NCBI GenBank assembly: GCA_023393115.1
Contig: JAEWMS010000033.1
Location: 93,520-157,519 of the forward strand
Source: Bacillota bacterium
GTDB taxonomy: Bacteria; Bacillota; Clostridia; Acetivibrionales; DSM-1351
Direction of reading: 5' to 3'
DNA length: 64,000 nt
Shown: in pieces, positions 35,035 through 44,109 of the stretch
Position numbering within the stretch: position 1 is the first letter of the stretch
Layout: the number at the start of each line of letters is the position of its first letter
The notes under the pieces: model-generated
The model's database searches: none
The model's input: only the letters and a program-made list of their open reading frames with translations
What the model was told of the DNA's origin: nothing
Made by a program: the position numbers and the translations under genes

Positions 35035-36033
35035 CTAGAAAAGCTCCCTGACCGAAACATCAATACAGACCTTTGTACCTTTACCCAATTCAGAAAAAAC
35101 TTCAATCTTATGAGACAGTTTGTCCAATATCTGCTTACATAGATATAGTCCAATACCCGTTGATTTTTTATCCAGTCTCCCATTGTACCCGGTGAAACCT
35201 TTTTCAAAAATTCTGGGCAGATCTTCACCCTTTATTCCGATTCCTGTATCTTCTATTATAAGCCAGTGTTTATTTCTACTGTATTCCAGACTTATAGTTA
35301 TTGAACCTTTTGGGGTATATTTCAGTGCATTGGTAATAAGCTGTTCTATTACAAAAAGCAGCCATTTTTCATCAGTTATAACTATATGGGAAAAATCCTT
35401 TATATTTACCGAAAGCTTGCTGTTTATAAACATAACTGCATTACGTTTAACAGCCTGATTAACGATATCCCGAAGCTGATATTCCCTTAACAGCATATCG
35501 GAAGACATACTTTCCAGACGGAGATAATGCAGTACCATTTCAACATATTGTTCTATTTTATATAATTCTTCCTGTAAGGAATATATACCTGTATCTCTGT
35601 TTTCATTCTGGAGTATCAATCGCATTGCGGCCAGAGGAGTCTTAACCTGATGAGCCCACAGAGTGTAATAATCCTTCATTTCAGTTTCTTTTTGATTTGT
35701 TTTGAATAGAAGCTGCTGCATTTCGTCATGGATACATTTAATAATGTTCTGATACTGTTTCTCTATATCATCGGAAGTCTGTGGCATTAATTCCAGCACA
35801 TTCTCAAGATTCATCAGAATCTCTTCATTTTTTCTTATTCTATCGGAGTACTTAACAAAATCCCAGATTCCATAACAAATACTTATAAAAACAGAAATAT
35901 ATACTCCGTAAAGTATTTTATCTAAATTCTTTAGTTGATTAAGGATAATTATTGTACAGAAAATAAGCTGATAAACTATAAACATAAATATAACTTTTCT
36001 TCTGTAAAAAATATAACGAAGCAGAAGTTTCAT
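35035..36033 (-). CDS. BceS-like intramembrane-sensing histidine kinase
   Basis: A 332-residue kinase with two N-terminal membrane helices (about residues 15-34 and 40-58) and almost no extracellular loop, the mark of intramembrane-sensing kinases that rely on a BceAB transporter for input. The phospho-acceptor is His128 in LWAHQVKTPLAAMRL; the ATPase domain has ITNALKYTPKGS, EDTGIGI and STGIGLYLCKQIL. It lies between the regulator and the ABC genes. Confidence 0.92.
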   Translation of the reverse strand: MKLLLRYIFYRRKVIFMFIVYQLIFCTIIILNQLKNLDKILYGVYISVFISICYGIWDFVKYSDRIRKNEEILMNLENVLELMPQTSDDIEKQYQNIIKCIHDEMQQLLFKTNQKETEMKDYYTLWAHQVKTPLAAMRLILQNENRDTGIYSLQEELYKIEQYVEMVLHYLRLESMSSDMLLREYQLRDIVNQAVKRNAVMFINSKLSVNIKDFSHIVITDEKWLLFVIEQLITNALKYTPKGSITISLEYSRNKHWLIIEDTGIGIKGEDLPRIFEKGFTGYNGRLDKKSTGIGLYLCKQILDKLSHKIEVFSELGKGTKVCIDVSVRELF

Positions 36034-36078
36034 AAAGTGATCCTTTCCAAAAGCGAAGTTATCAAGCTAACCTCCCTG

Positions 36079-36095
36079 CATGCTGGAACAGCATG
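36079..36095 (-). other. perfect hairpin between regulator and kinase genes
   Basis: CATGCTG (36079-36085) and CAGCATG (36089-36095) form a 7-bp stem with a 3-base loop. On the minus strand it is followed at once by GGGAGG, which precedes a TTG that could begin an 11-codon frame whose TGA overlaps the kinase ATG. The hairpin lacks a T run. A coupling leader is possible but unproven. Confidence 0.4.
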
Positions 36096-36112
36096 AGTAA
36101 TTTTACAGAATA

Positions 36113-36784
36113 TCAATTTATAGAATATCCCAAGCCCTTTTTGGTGTGTATAAAATTCACTATGGAAGCATCTTCTAATTTCTTACGCAATCTGGTCATA
36201 TTAACTGTGAGTGTATTATCATCAACAAAGCAATCGTTATCCCATAACCGTTTCATTATTTGCTCCCTGCTTACGATCTTACCGATATTCTCATAAAGCA
36301 ACTGAATAATTCTCTGTTCATTTTTAGTTAGTTCAATTTTCTGATCCTGATACACCAGCGAACCGTCCAAAGAATTAAATAAAACACCATTATGCTCCAG
36401 ATACGCAGTCTGTTCGTTATAGGCATAAGTTCGCCTCAGAATAGCCTGTACCTTTACCGTCAGTACCTCAAAATCAAAAGGCTTTGGGATAAAATCATCC
36501 CCACCCATGTTAACAGCCATTATTATGTTCATATTGTCACTGACCGAGGAAATAAATATTACAGGGACTTTAGATAGTTTTCTGATCTCAGTACACCAGT
36601 AAAACCCGTTATAGAAGGGGAGGGATATATCCATAAGAATCAGTTGGGGCTCATACTTCAGGAATTCTCCCACCACATTGTTAAAATCCTCCACACAATG
36701 AACATCGTAGCCCCATTTTACTAAATGCTTTTTAATCTCAGAAGAAATGGCATTATCATCTTCCACAAGAAAAACTCTATACAT
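36113..36784 (-). CDS. BceR-like OmpR-family response regulator
   Basis: A 223-residue regulator with an N-terminal receiver (acidic residues in LVEDD, phospho-acceptor Asp52 in LMDISLPFYNG, Lys in IPKPFDFE) and a C-terminal winged-helix DNA-binding domain ending in TKKGLGYSIN. I use the ATG at 36784 rather than the in-frame GTG three codons upstream. It heads the operon and likely activates the ABC genes in response to peptide stress. Confidence 0.93.
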   Translation of the reverse strand: MYRVFLVEDDNAISSEIKKHLVKWGYDVHCVEDFNNVVGEFLKYEPQLILMDISLPFYNGFYWCTEIRKLSKVPVIFISSVSDNMNIIMAVNMGGDDFIPKPFDFEVLTVKVQAILRRTYAYNEQTAYLEHNGVLFNSLDGSLVYQDQKIELTKNEQRIIQLLYENIGKIVSREQIMKRLWDNDCFVDDNTLTVNMTRLRKKLEDASIVNFIHTKKGLGYSIN

Positions 36785-36803
36785 AACTGACACCCTTTTA
36801 CAT

Positions 36804-36852
36804 TAAAAAGGAAGTGTACACTCTGCCTAGTCGGTAGTTTGCAACACTTCCT
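36804..36852 (-). terminator. terminator after ftsZ
   Basis: On the minus strand AGGAAGTGT (36852-36844) pairs with ACACTTCCT (36817-36809) across a 26-base loop, followed by five T residues. It ends the murA-fts operon before the Bce-like regulator gene. Confidence 0.75.
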
Positions 36853-36880
36853 AATAAATTTTCCAAATATATTATCGTGA

Positions 36881-38017
36881 TTATTTAAATCTATTCCTTC
36901 TCAGGAAGGTTGGTATATCGAGCTCGTTATCGGAAGAACCTGCATTGGAGCTGCTCTTCTCTGTAGTTGCTGCCGCATAGCTGCTACTGTCATGTGCAGG
37001 TACAGCTGTTGCAGGTTGATTTTTGGGTTTCTCTGCTGGTTTGTCAAATTTCTTTAAAACCGGACTGTTTTCAAAGCCTGTAGCTATAACAGTTATCATT
37101 AACTCATCCTTAAGATTGTCATCAATAACAGCTCCAAAAATAATATTTGCTTCAGGGTCAGCTGACTTTTGAACAAGCTCAGCGGCGGTATTTACTTCAA
37201 ACAAACCTAAATCAGGACCACCTGTTATATTTACCAGTACTCTTCTTGCTCCCTCTATTGAGGTTTCCAGAAGTGGACTGTGAATAGCCTGTCTTGCGGC
37301 TTCTTCTGCTCTGCTTTCGCCGGAAGCTCTGCCTATACCCATATGAGCAAGACCGGAACTCAGCATGATTGTCTTAACATCTGCGAAGTCAAGATTTACA
37401 AGACCGGGAACAGCTATCAAGTCGGATATGCCCTGAACACCCTGACGAAGTATATCATCAGCCATTCTAAATGCTTCAACCATAGTAGTACGCTTTTCAA
37501 CTACCTGAAGTAGTCTGTCATTTGGAATAGTAACAAGTGAATCAACAGAATTTTTCAGGTTTTCTATCCCTCTTTCAGCATGCTGCATACGGGTTCTGCT
37601 TTCGAACATAAAAGGTTTTGTAACAACTGCAACAGTTAATATACCCATCTCTCTTGCAAGCTGGGCTACAACTGGTGCTGCACCTGTACCGGTACCGCCA
37701 CCCATACCTGCCGTAACAAATACCATATCTGCACCCTTTATTGCTTGAGCGATTTCATCTCTGCTTTCATTTGCCGCTTTCTCTCCGATATCAGGATTTG
37801 CCCCAGCACCAAGACCCTTTGTAAGCTTGTCACCAATTTGAATTTTTGTATTAGCCTTGGATAAAAACAAAGCCTGTTTGTCTGTATTTATAGCAATAAA
37901 ATCTACACCTCTAAGTCCTGCATCAATCATTCGGTTAACAGCGTTGTTTCCTCCGCCACCACATCCGACTACTTTTATCTGGGCAAAATGATCCATATCA
38001 ATTTCAAAATCTAGCAA
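36881..38017 (-). CDS. ftsZ: cell division protein FtsZ
   Basis: FtsZ is the tubulin-like GTPase of the division ring. The 378-residue product has GGGGNNAVNRM, the tubulin signature GGGTGTG at residues 106-112, the T7-loop region NLDFADVKTIM and the C-terminal tail DIPTFLRRNRFK that binds FtsA and other partners. A longer frame from 38062 exists, but TTG 38017, seven bases after AAGGGGGA, gives the normal N terminus LDFEIDMDHFAQIKVVG. It follows ftsA. Confidence 0.97.
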   Translation of the reverse strand: MLDFEIDMDHFAQIKVVGCGGGGNNAVNRMIDAGLRGVDFIAINTDKQALFLSKANTKIQIGDKLTKGLGAGANPDIGEKAANESRDEIAQAIKGADMVFVTAGMGGGTGTGAAPVVAQLAREMGILTVAVVTKPFMFESRTRMQHAERGIENLKNSVDSLVTIPNDRLLQVVEKRTTMVEAFRMADDILRQGVQGISDLIAVPGLVNLDFADVKTIMLSSGLAHMGIGRASGESRAEEAARQAIHSPLLETSIEGARRVLVNITGGPDLGLFEVNTAAELVQKSADPEANIIFGAVIDDNLKDELMITVIATGFENSPVLKKFDKPAEKPKNQPATAVPAHDSSSYAAATTEKSSSNAGSSDNELDIPTFLRRNRFK

Positions 38018-38168
38018 AGTAAAATCCCCCTTTAGCATTGGTAAATTAGACTTGAATTGCATACTTGTGTATATTAATTAAATATGATAAAAATCAAAAT
38101 AATTTAAAAAATACTCACTACTAATAATATATTATAAACGTAATTTAGGCAAGTTTTGTTTGTATTGC

Positions 38169-39404
38169 CTAATAAAAAAAATCTTTTAATGCTGCTATTG
38201 CTTTCTTTAAAAAGGTTCTTTCCTTAACCTTTTTATTTGTTTTGGGTATACTTTTTATACTAATGGTGCTGGCTTCCTTATCCTGCCTTGCAATATATTT
38301 CACTATTCCCGCTGCAGTACAGTAGTCAAGTGTCGGTATGTTTCTGATTTTTGATGCAGCAACCCTCACCGGAATGTCAAAAATTTCATATGCTATCTGC
38401 ATGGCTCCATCCAGAGTAGCTATACCGTTTCCGGATAAAACTACACCTGCACCGTAATTACCGGGGCAGTTCTTATTCACCAAATCCTTACACAGGGAAA
38501 ATATTTCATATACTCTGGCTTCTATAACTTCTATGGCGTCGGATACCTTGATATTTTTCTTAAAGCTCTCGCTCAGATCGCTAACTGAAATTTCCTGATC
38601 ATTTTTAATTAATGTTGTTAAAGCCAGCTGGAATTGTCTCTTGATCTTTTCCGATTCGGAATAGGTCATCTTCAATGCGATGGATAAATCATTAGTAATA
38701 TGATCCCCACCAACCGGGAGACATTTGTTCATAACAAGTTTTTCATCCTTGAAAACACTGATCTCTGTAGTTCCCCCACCTACGTCTATGAGTATTACCC
38801 CCATATCCTTTTCATCAGGTAAAAGAAGACACTCTCCGGCTGAAAACCCCTCTGCTATAAGTCCGTCCACTCTTATGCCGGCTTTTTCCATACTTCTTAC
38901 GATATTCTGAACTGATATTATTTTTCCAACAACAACGTCAAAATCGCCTTCCAGCTTAGTTCCCTTCATTCCTACAGGATCATTTATCCCGTCATAGCCA
39001 TCAACGATAAATTGCCTGGGAACCACATCTATTATTTCACTGTCGTCGGCTATTGTAATGGTTCCAGCCGAATAAAGAAGCTTTTCTACATCATGTCTGG
39101 AAATCTCCTTATTGTCATTAGCTATATTTGTATACGTTTTGTGATTAATTATCTCTACATGCAACCCTGAAATGTTAACATAGGCAGATACCACTTTCAT
39201 CTCTGCCTGAGCTTCAGCTTTCCTTACAGAACTTTGTATTGAGTTGGAGGTAGCATCAATGTCAACAATAATTCCTTTTTTTATTCCTGCACAGGTTTCA
39301 ATTCCTTTTCCAAGGATTTCAACTTCACCTGCATTGTTGGTTTTTCCAATCACAGTACTAACTTTTGTAGTACCTATATCAACTCCTACAATAACGTCAG
39401 ACAC
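38169..39404 (-). CDS. ftsA: cell division protein FtsA
   Basis: FtsA is the actin-like protein that tethers FtsZ to the membrane. The 411-residue product has the phosphate-binding VGVDIGTTKVSTVIG, the 1C domain, DVGGGTTEISVF and a C-terminal basic amphipathic tail (LKKAIAALKDFFY) for membrane binding. The start is GTG after GGGGGG. It is followed by ftsZ after 151 bases. Confidence 0.95.
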   Translation of the reverse strand: MSDVIVGVDIGTTKVSTVIGKTNNAGEVEILGKGIETCAGIKKGIIVDIDATSNSIQSSVRKAEAQAEMKVVSAYVNISGLHVEIINHKTYTNIANDNKEISRHDVEKLLYSAGTITIADDSEIIDVVPRQFIVDGYDGINDPVGMKGTKLEGDFDVVVGKIISVQNIVRSMEKAGIRVDGLIAEGFSAGECLLLPDEKDMGVILIDVGGGTTEISVFKDEKLVMNKCLPVGGDHITNDLSIALKMTYSESEKIKRQFQLALTTLIKNDQEISVSDLSESFKKNIKVSDAIEVIEARVYEIFSLCKDLVNKNCPGNYGAGVVLSGNGIATLDGAMQIAYEIFDIPVRVAASKIRNIPTLDYCTAAGIVKYIARQDKEASTISIKSIPKTNKKVKERTFLKKAIAALKDFFY

Positions 39405-39451
39405 AAAAACTGCCCCCCTAAATTATGTATCAAGAATCCCTTCAAATGTGC

Positions 39452-39814
39452 TTAGAAATCCTCTTTTACTATATTATCTTTTTTGAGAAATTTATTCAAT
39501 AGATATCTTCTAATTAAAGCAAAGTTTAAGAACAGTCTGTTTCCGAATGCAAATATAGCCGCAAGATAAATCTGAATTCCCAGTTTATCACCTATATATG
39601 CCAGCCCTGCTGCCAGTAATGCGTTTCCAAAGAAACCCGATAAAAAAATTCTCATTTCAAACTTCTTGTTTATTGTTGCAACTATTCCCCCGAATACTGA
39701 ATCCAGTGCTGCCAGAATGGCAACAGCTACATATGTAAAGTATTCAGATGGTATGGTAATTGGAATAAACAGACCTATAAGTATTCCTAAAATCAAGCCA
39801 AGTATCGGTATCAT
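39452..39814 (-). CDS. sbp: small basic protein (DUF1290 family)
   Basis: A 120-residue membrane protein with four hydrophobic segments and the family features IPSEYFTYVAVAILAALDSV and NKKFEMRIFLSGFFGNALLA. The family (Sbp) is found in division clusters of Firmicutes between divIB/ftsQ and ftsA, as here; its function is unknown. Confidence 0.88.
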   Translation of the reverse strand: MIPILGLILGILIGLFIPITIPSEYFTYVAVAILAALDSVFGGIVATINKKFEMRIFLSGFFGNALLAAGLAYIGDKLGIQIYLAAIFAFGNRLFLNFALIRRYLLNKFLKKDNIVKEDF

Positions 39815-39856
39815 ATTAATAACTTTCCTTTCCCTTCTGTTTATATAAATAGTAAA

Positions 39857-40696
39857 TTATTTTTCAGGTACAAAATATGGATTGCTGCCTTTAGTAAAAT
39901 CCAGTATCCCCTTTTGTTTGGCATTAATATTATTGACAAATAAATGCCTGAAAACACTTAATTCATAGTCTGCTTTCTCCAAATCACTGAATTTCACCTT
40001 AATCCTATTATCAAACTGAACAGACAAATATGGAAAATCCGATAAATCTATAGTAGTTATTTTTTCATATAACTTTAACTTTTCTTTTTTATCATTCTTA
40101 ATTACTATATCACAAAAGCTGCTCAAATCCATTAAAGATAATTCATCTTTAAATTTTACTGCTTGTCCCAAATTAAAGCTATCCACCGATGTACCTATTA
40201 TTTTGAAATAATTCTTCGGTAGAGGAGATTTGCTGTCAAGAACCTCTAGAACATAGCCTTCCCTGTCCACAAGAAGATTTTTGCTGTTTACCTCAAGAAC
40301 TGCGAAGGGAGTTCTTTCCTGTACTTTTATTTTTATTGTTGCTGGTAAGGCCGGCCTTATGCTTACAGATTTGATATATGGCATAGAATTTAATACTTTC
40401 TGTTCCAAGTCATTAAAGCTGAAATTTAACAGATTCTTTGGTTTCTCTCCCAACATCATAAAAACATTTTTTCCTGGAACAAGACCTGTATTTACAACTA
40501 ATTCTTTTTCTGAATATTTATTATTACCGGTGACATCTATTTTTTCAACGGTAAAAAAAGAGGATCTGGCAAATACAATTATACCTGTAACAAACAACAG
40601 AAAAACGAGAAGTCTTCGAATCCTTCTCAATCTTCTGCGTCTCTTCTTACTAGCTTTTTTCTTTTTTTCATTTGAAGATACCGGTGATTTTTTCAT
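39857..40696 (-). CDS. ftsQ: cell division protein FtsQ/DivIB
   Basis: FtsQ/DivIB is a divisome scaffold protein. The 279-residue product has a basic cytoplasmic N terminus, one membrane segment (about residues 30-46), a POTRA domain (FTVEKIDVTGNNKYSEKELV) and the FtsQ beta domain. It lies three bases after the murA fragment, so it depends on transcription that now starts somewhere inside or beyond the interrupted murA. Confidence 0.92.
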   Translation of the reverse strand: MKKSPVSSNEKKKKASKKRRRRLRRIRRLLVFLLFVTGIIVFARSSFFTVEKIDVTGNNKYSEKELVVNTGLVPGKNVFMMLGEKPKNLLNFSFNDLEQKVLNSMPYIKSVSIRPALPATIKIKVQERTPFAVLEVNSKNLLVDREGYVLEVLDSKSPLPKNYFKIIGTSVDSFNLGQAVKFKDELSLMDLSSFCDIVIKNDKKEKLKLYEKITTIDLSDFPYLSVQFDNRIKVKFSDLEKADYELSVFRHLFVNNINAKQKGILDFTKGSNPYFVPEK

Positions 40697-40699
40697 TTG

Positions 40700-41622
40700 T
40701 TACTTCCTTACTATATCAGCTCCTAATGAAGCTAGTTTATCTTCCACCTTATAATAACCCCGGTCTATGTGTTCAAGACCTGTCACTACTGTTTCTCCGC
40801 TTGCAGCCAGACCTGCCAGAATCAGAGCTGCTCCGCCACGCAAATCGCGAGCAGTAACCTGAGCCCCGTTGAGTCTGCCTACTCCCTTTATTACAGCCAT
40901 TCGGCCATCTATTCTTATATTTGCTCCCATTTTTAAAAGCTCGTCAACATGCTTATATCTACTTTCAAAAATTGTTTCAATAATAATGCTGGTGCCTTTA
41001 CACAAGGTCAATAATGCCATAATCTGAGCCTGCATGTCTGTAGGAAATCCCGGATATGGCAAGGTTCTAATAACCTCAACAGCTTCAAGCTTTGATCCTG
41101 ATATAACCTGAATATCATTTCTCTTAATATTGATCTGACAGCCAATATCTCTTAAAATCGATGCTATTGAAATAATATGCTCGGGTATTATGTCCTTTAT
41201 GACCACATTTCCACCAGTTATAGCAGAAGCAACCATATATGTACCAGTAATTATTCTATCAGGGATAACATTATATTCCACACTATTTAATTTCTTTTCA
41301 TAACCCCTGATTCTTATAACACTTGAGCCTGCTCCGGTAACTCTGGCACCGATCTTTTGAAGAAAATTCTGTAAGTCTACTATTTCAGGCTCTTTAGCAG
41401 CATTTCTTATAATGGTATCACCCTGTGCATAAACGGCTGCTATCATAGCGTTTTCTGTTGCGCCTACACTGGGATAATCCAGATAAATATCGGAGCCCTT
41501 GAGACCATCAGTCTCACAGGTTATGTACCCACCGTTGGTATCGTTAATTGTAGCACCCAAACTTCTTAATGCTTTCAAGTGAAGGTCTATGGGTCTAGGA
41601 CCTATCTCACAGCCACCCGGAT
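40700..41622 (-). pseudogene. murA: murA, C-terminal part (UDP-GlcNAc 1-carboxyvinyltransferase)
   Basis: MurA catalyses the first committed step of peptidoglycan synthesis. The minus strand here encodes the last 304 residues of MurA, from PGGCEIGPRPIDLHLKALRS, with the catalytic Cys in GGC, through YPGFPTDMQAQIMALLTL to HIDRGYYKVEDKLASLGADI. Upstream of the Cys the frame runs only about 14 codons to a TGA and holds no ATG, GTG or TTG; the first possible start (TTG 41578) lies after the Cys. So this part cannot make active enzyme alone. The missing first 114 residues are at 52612-52954. Confidence 0.93.
41614..41622. repeat. murA: 9-bp direct repeat at the murA break, left copy
   Basis: CACCCGGAT, identical and in the same orientation as the copy at 52612-52620. 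It encodes the Pro-Gly of the MurA active-site loop. Both halves of murA carry it, so recombination between the copies removes 10,998 bp and restores the reading frame. Confidence 0.85.
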
Positions 41623-41707
41623 GTGTTGGTTTGTTGGCTTTAACAGGGTAATTATATCATAAAAATGTATTGCCCATCAAATAGGATATTAATAAATATG
41701 TCAATAC

Positions 41708-41736
41708 TTCTTATATGTCCACTAAAATGTTATAAT
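41708..41736 (+). promoter_or_regulatory. probable promoter of murT-gatD
   Basis: A perfect TATAAT at 41731-41736 with TG one base upstream (extended -10) lies 87 bases before murT. The -35 (TTCTTA, 41708-41713, 17-base spacer) is weak. It lies about 90 bases inside the segment that splits murA. Confidence 0.55.
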
Positions 41737-41822
41737 GTTTTTTATTAGGTTAATATAGCTTATAATATAACTTTTATTAATGTAAAAAATTATTAAATAT
41801 CAGTAATAATCCAGGAGCATTT

Positions 41823-43247
41823 ATGAATTTGAAACAATTAATTTCCATTTTTATATCGAAACTAACAATTAAAGTTCTCCGCCTTCTGAGAAGGGGCGGA
41901 ACTACTCTTCCGGGAAAACTAGCCTTCAAGATATACCCCGGCATTCTCAGGTCAATTGCCAGTAATTTTGAAGTTATAATGGTAACCGGTACAAATGGTA
42001 AGACTACAACTACCAGAATTATTGAAGAAATTTTGAAAAACAACAATGTGGATTACATAACTAACAAATCCGGTGCCAACCTTTTAAGCGGGATAACTAC
42101 CATATTTATTCAGGCAGTAACCCTTACAGGTAAGCCAAAACACCGGGTGGCACTTATTGAAAGTGATGAGGCCGCCTTTAATCAGGTAACCAAGCATCTT
42201 CAGCCAAAGGCCGTTGTTGTCACAAATTTCTTCAGAGATCAGCTGGACAGATACGGAGAACTGTACTCAACGTTGAACGCAGTCAAATCCGGGCTTGAAA
42301 GAATTGATGACAGCACAACACTTATTCTCAATGCTGATGATTCCATGTGTGCTTCCTTAGGCAGAGATACTCAGAAGCAGGTATTATATTATGGCGTATC
42401 TCCAGAGACCGATACCGGCAACGACTCCGGTAACAGTTCCGGTGGTGGCGATATTAATACTGATGCCATGTTTTGCATTAACTGCAAAAGCAAATATGAA
42501 TATACAAACCACATTTACGGTCATCTGGGCGGATTTTACTGCACAAACTGTGGCTACAAAAGGCCTGCTGCCCATCTGGAATGTACCGGTATACAAGAGG
42601 CCGGGAGCAGCTATACCACCATCAGCTGGAGGTCAGTTCCACCACTCTCCCGCCAGGAGCAGCAGTACACAACACGTATTAATCTCCCCGGCTTGTATAA
42701 CGTCTATAATGCAATGGCAGCGGCAGCTTGCGGTCTCGCTTTAAACTACAGCACCGAAACCGTAATAAGTGCCATGCAATCCTTTGAATGCGGCTTTGGA
42801 AGAATGGAGTCAATTTCTGTTGGTGATAAAACCATAAAACTGATTTTGGTGAAAAATCCCACCGGATTTAATCAGGTATTGAACTTTCTGACCCTCGACG
42901 ATAAGCAGCTTAATGCTGCATTTCTGATAAATGACAATCTGGCTGACGGTACTGATATATCCTGGCTTTGGGATGTAGATTTCGAGCAGCTTAATAAAGT
43001 GTCTGACAGGATAGGTAATTTATTCACCTCCGGTGTCAGAGGCGAGGATATGGCAGTTCGATTGAAGTACAGCGGACTGGATATCAGGAAGATAAGAATA
43101 ATCAAGGACTACCAGTTGCTGCTGGAACGTGGGCTGGAACAAACGCCAGCAGGCGGAGTATTCCACATACTGCCCACTTATACTGCCATGCTGGATATCC
43201 GTGGTATCTTAACGAAAAAGTACAATTTGAAGGAGTTCTGGAAATAA
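41823..43247 (+). CDS. murT: lipid II isoglutaminyl synthase subunit MurT
   Basis: MurT is the Mur-ligase-like ATP-dependent subunit that, with GatD, amidates the D-Glu of lipid II. The 474-residue product has the P-loop GTNGKTTTTRII (from residue 56), the Mur-ligase centre with RDQLDRYGEL, a four-Cys zinc ribbon (CINCKSKYEY...CTNCGY) and a C-terminal DUF1727 domain. Its stop overlaps the gatD start, the standard operon. It reads on the plus strand, opposite to the fts cluster. Confidence 0.95.
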   Translation: MNLKQLISIFISKLTIKVLRLLRRGGTTLPGKLAFKIYPGILRSIASNFEVIMVTGTNGKTTTTRIIEEILKNNNVDYITNKSGANLLSGITTIFIQAVTLTGKPKHRVALIESDEAAFNQVTKHLQPKAVVVTNFFRDQLDRYGELYSTLNAVKSGLERIDDSTTLILNADDSMCASLGRDTQKQVLYYGVSPETDTGNDSGNSSGGGDINTDAMFCINCKSKYEYTNHIYGHLGGFYCTNCGYKRPAAHLECTGIQEAGSSYTTISWRSVPPLSRQEQQYTTRINLPGLYNVYNAMAAAACGLALNYSTETVISAMQSFECGFGRMESISVGDKTIKLILVKNPTGFNQVLNFLTLDDKQLNAAFLINDNLADGTDISWLWDVDFEQLNKVSDRIGNLFTSGVRGEDMAVRLKYSGLDIRKIRIIKDYQLLLERGLEQTPAGGVFHILPTYTAMLDIRGILTKKYNLKEFWK

Positions 43248-44011
43248 TGGATACTAACATTTACAATCTGAATATATGTCATTTATACCCCGATCTGCTC
43301 AATACTTATGGAGACAGAGGCAACATACTTGCTCTTCAAAGAAGAGCAGAATGGCATGGAATTAATGTTGAAATAAAAAATGTAACAATTGGTGATTCTT
43401 TTGATTCCTCTGAGTATGATATTTTCTTCCTTGGAGGTGGACAAGACTATGAGCAGGAGATAATTCAGTCTGATGTTTTGAATCAAAAGGGAAATGAAAT
43501 TAAAGCGGCAATTGACGGGATGAAAGTATTTCTATGTATATGCGGAGGATATCAGCTCATGGGAAAGTACTATAAGACCTGGGATGGAAAAGAAATTGAG
43601 TTTCTGGGAGCCCTTGACTTATGGACTGTTGGCGGAAAAGAACGAATGATAGGCAATATAGTTTTTGAAAGTGACATAATAAAAGATAATGGTAGTCCTT
43701 TAAAGATTGTGGGTTTTGAAAACCATTCGGGCAGAACCTTTCTTGGAGAAGGTATCAAGCCGCTAGGAAAAGTTCTCTCGGGTAATGGAAATAATGGTAC
43801 CGACGGTTATGAAGGTGCAGTGTACAATAATGTTTACTGTTCCTATTCCCACGGCAGTCTGCTTCCAAAAAATCCTCACCTGACCGATCATTTGCTCTCC
43901 CTGGCATTAAAACAAAAGTATTCCGATTTTCAGGGCCTTGGAGTTTTGGATGATACCTTTGAGGCTGCTGCAAGAAGTACGGTTATAGAGAGAATATTAA
44001 GGAATTCCTAG
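43247..44011 (+). CDS. gatD: lipid II isoglutaminyl synthase subunit GatD
   Basis: GatD is the glutamine amidotransferase that supplies ammonia to MurT. The 254-residue CobB/CobQ-like product has the nucleophile Cys99 in CICGGYQLMGKYY, the ENHSGRTFLG segment and the catalytic His in YSHGSLLPKNPHLTDHLL. It starts at the base where murT ends. The following 475 bases hold a promoter and T-box leader. Confidence 0.95.
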   Translation: MDTNIYNLNICHLYPDLLNTYGDRGNILALQRRAEWHGINVEIKNVTIGDSFDSSEYDIFFLGGGQDYEQEIIQSDVLNQKGNEIKAAIDGMKVFLCICGGYQLMGKYYKTWDGKEIEFLGALDLWTVGGKERMIGNIVFESDIIKDNGSPLKIVGFENHSGRTFLGEGIKPLGKVLSGNGNNGTDGYEGAVYNNVYCSYSHGSLLPKNPHLTDHLLSLALKQKYSDFQGLGVLDDTFEAAARSTVIERILRNS

Positions 44012-44063
44012 ACTTGTTAAGTTTTATTTTCGAAATATGTTAAAGTTGGTTAAGAAATAATTG

Positions 44064-44093
44064 TTGACAATGTAAAAAGTAGCATGTTAGTAT
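44064..44093 (+). promoter_or_regulatory. promoter of the aroF T-box transcript
   Basis: A perfect TTGACA (44064-44069) is followed by 18 bases and TAGTAT (44088-44093). It lies just upstream of the T-box leader and after the end of gatD. Confidence 0.7.
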
Positions 44094-44109
44094 ATTTATT
44101 AATATAATA

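Noticed and set aside
34974..35228. 84-codon minus-strand frame after the kinase
   Set aside because: It overlaps the kinase coding end in another frame, has no ribosome site and no family features.
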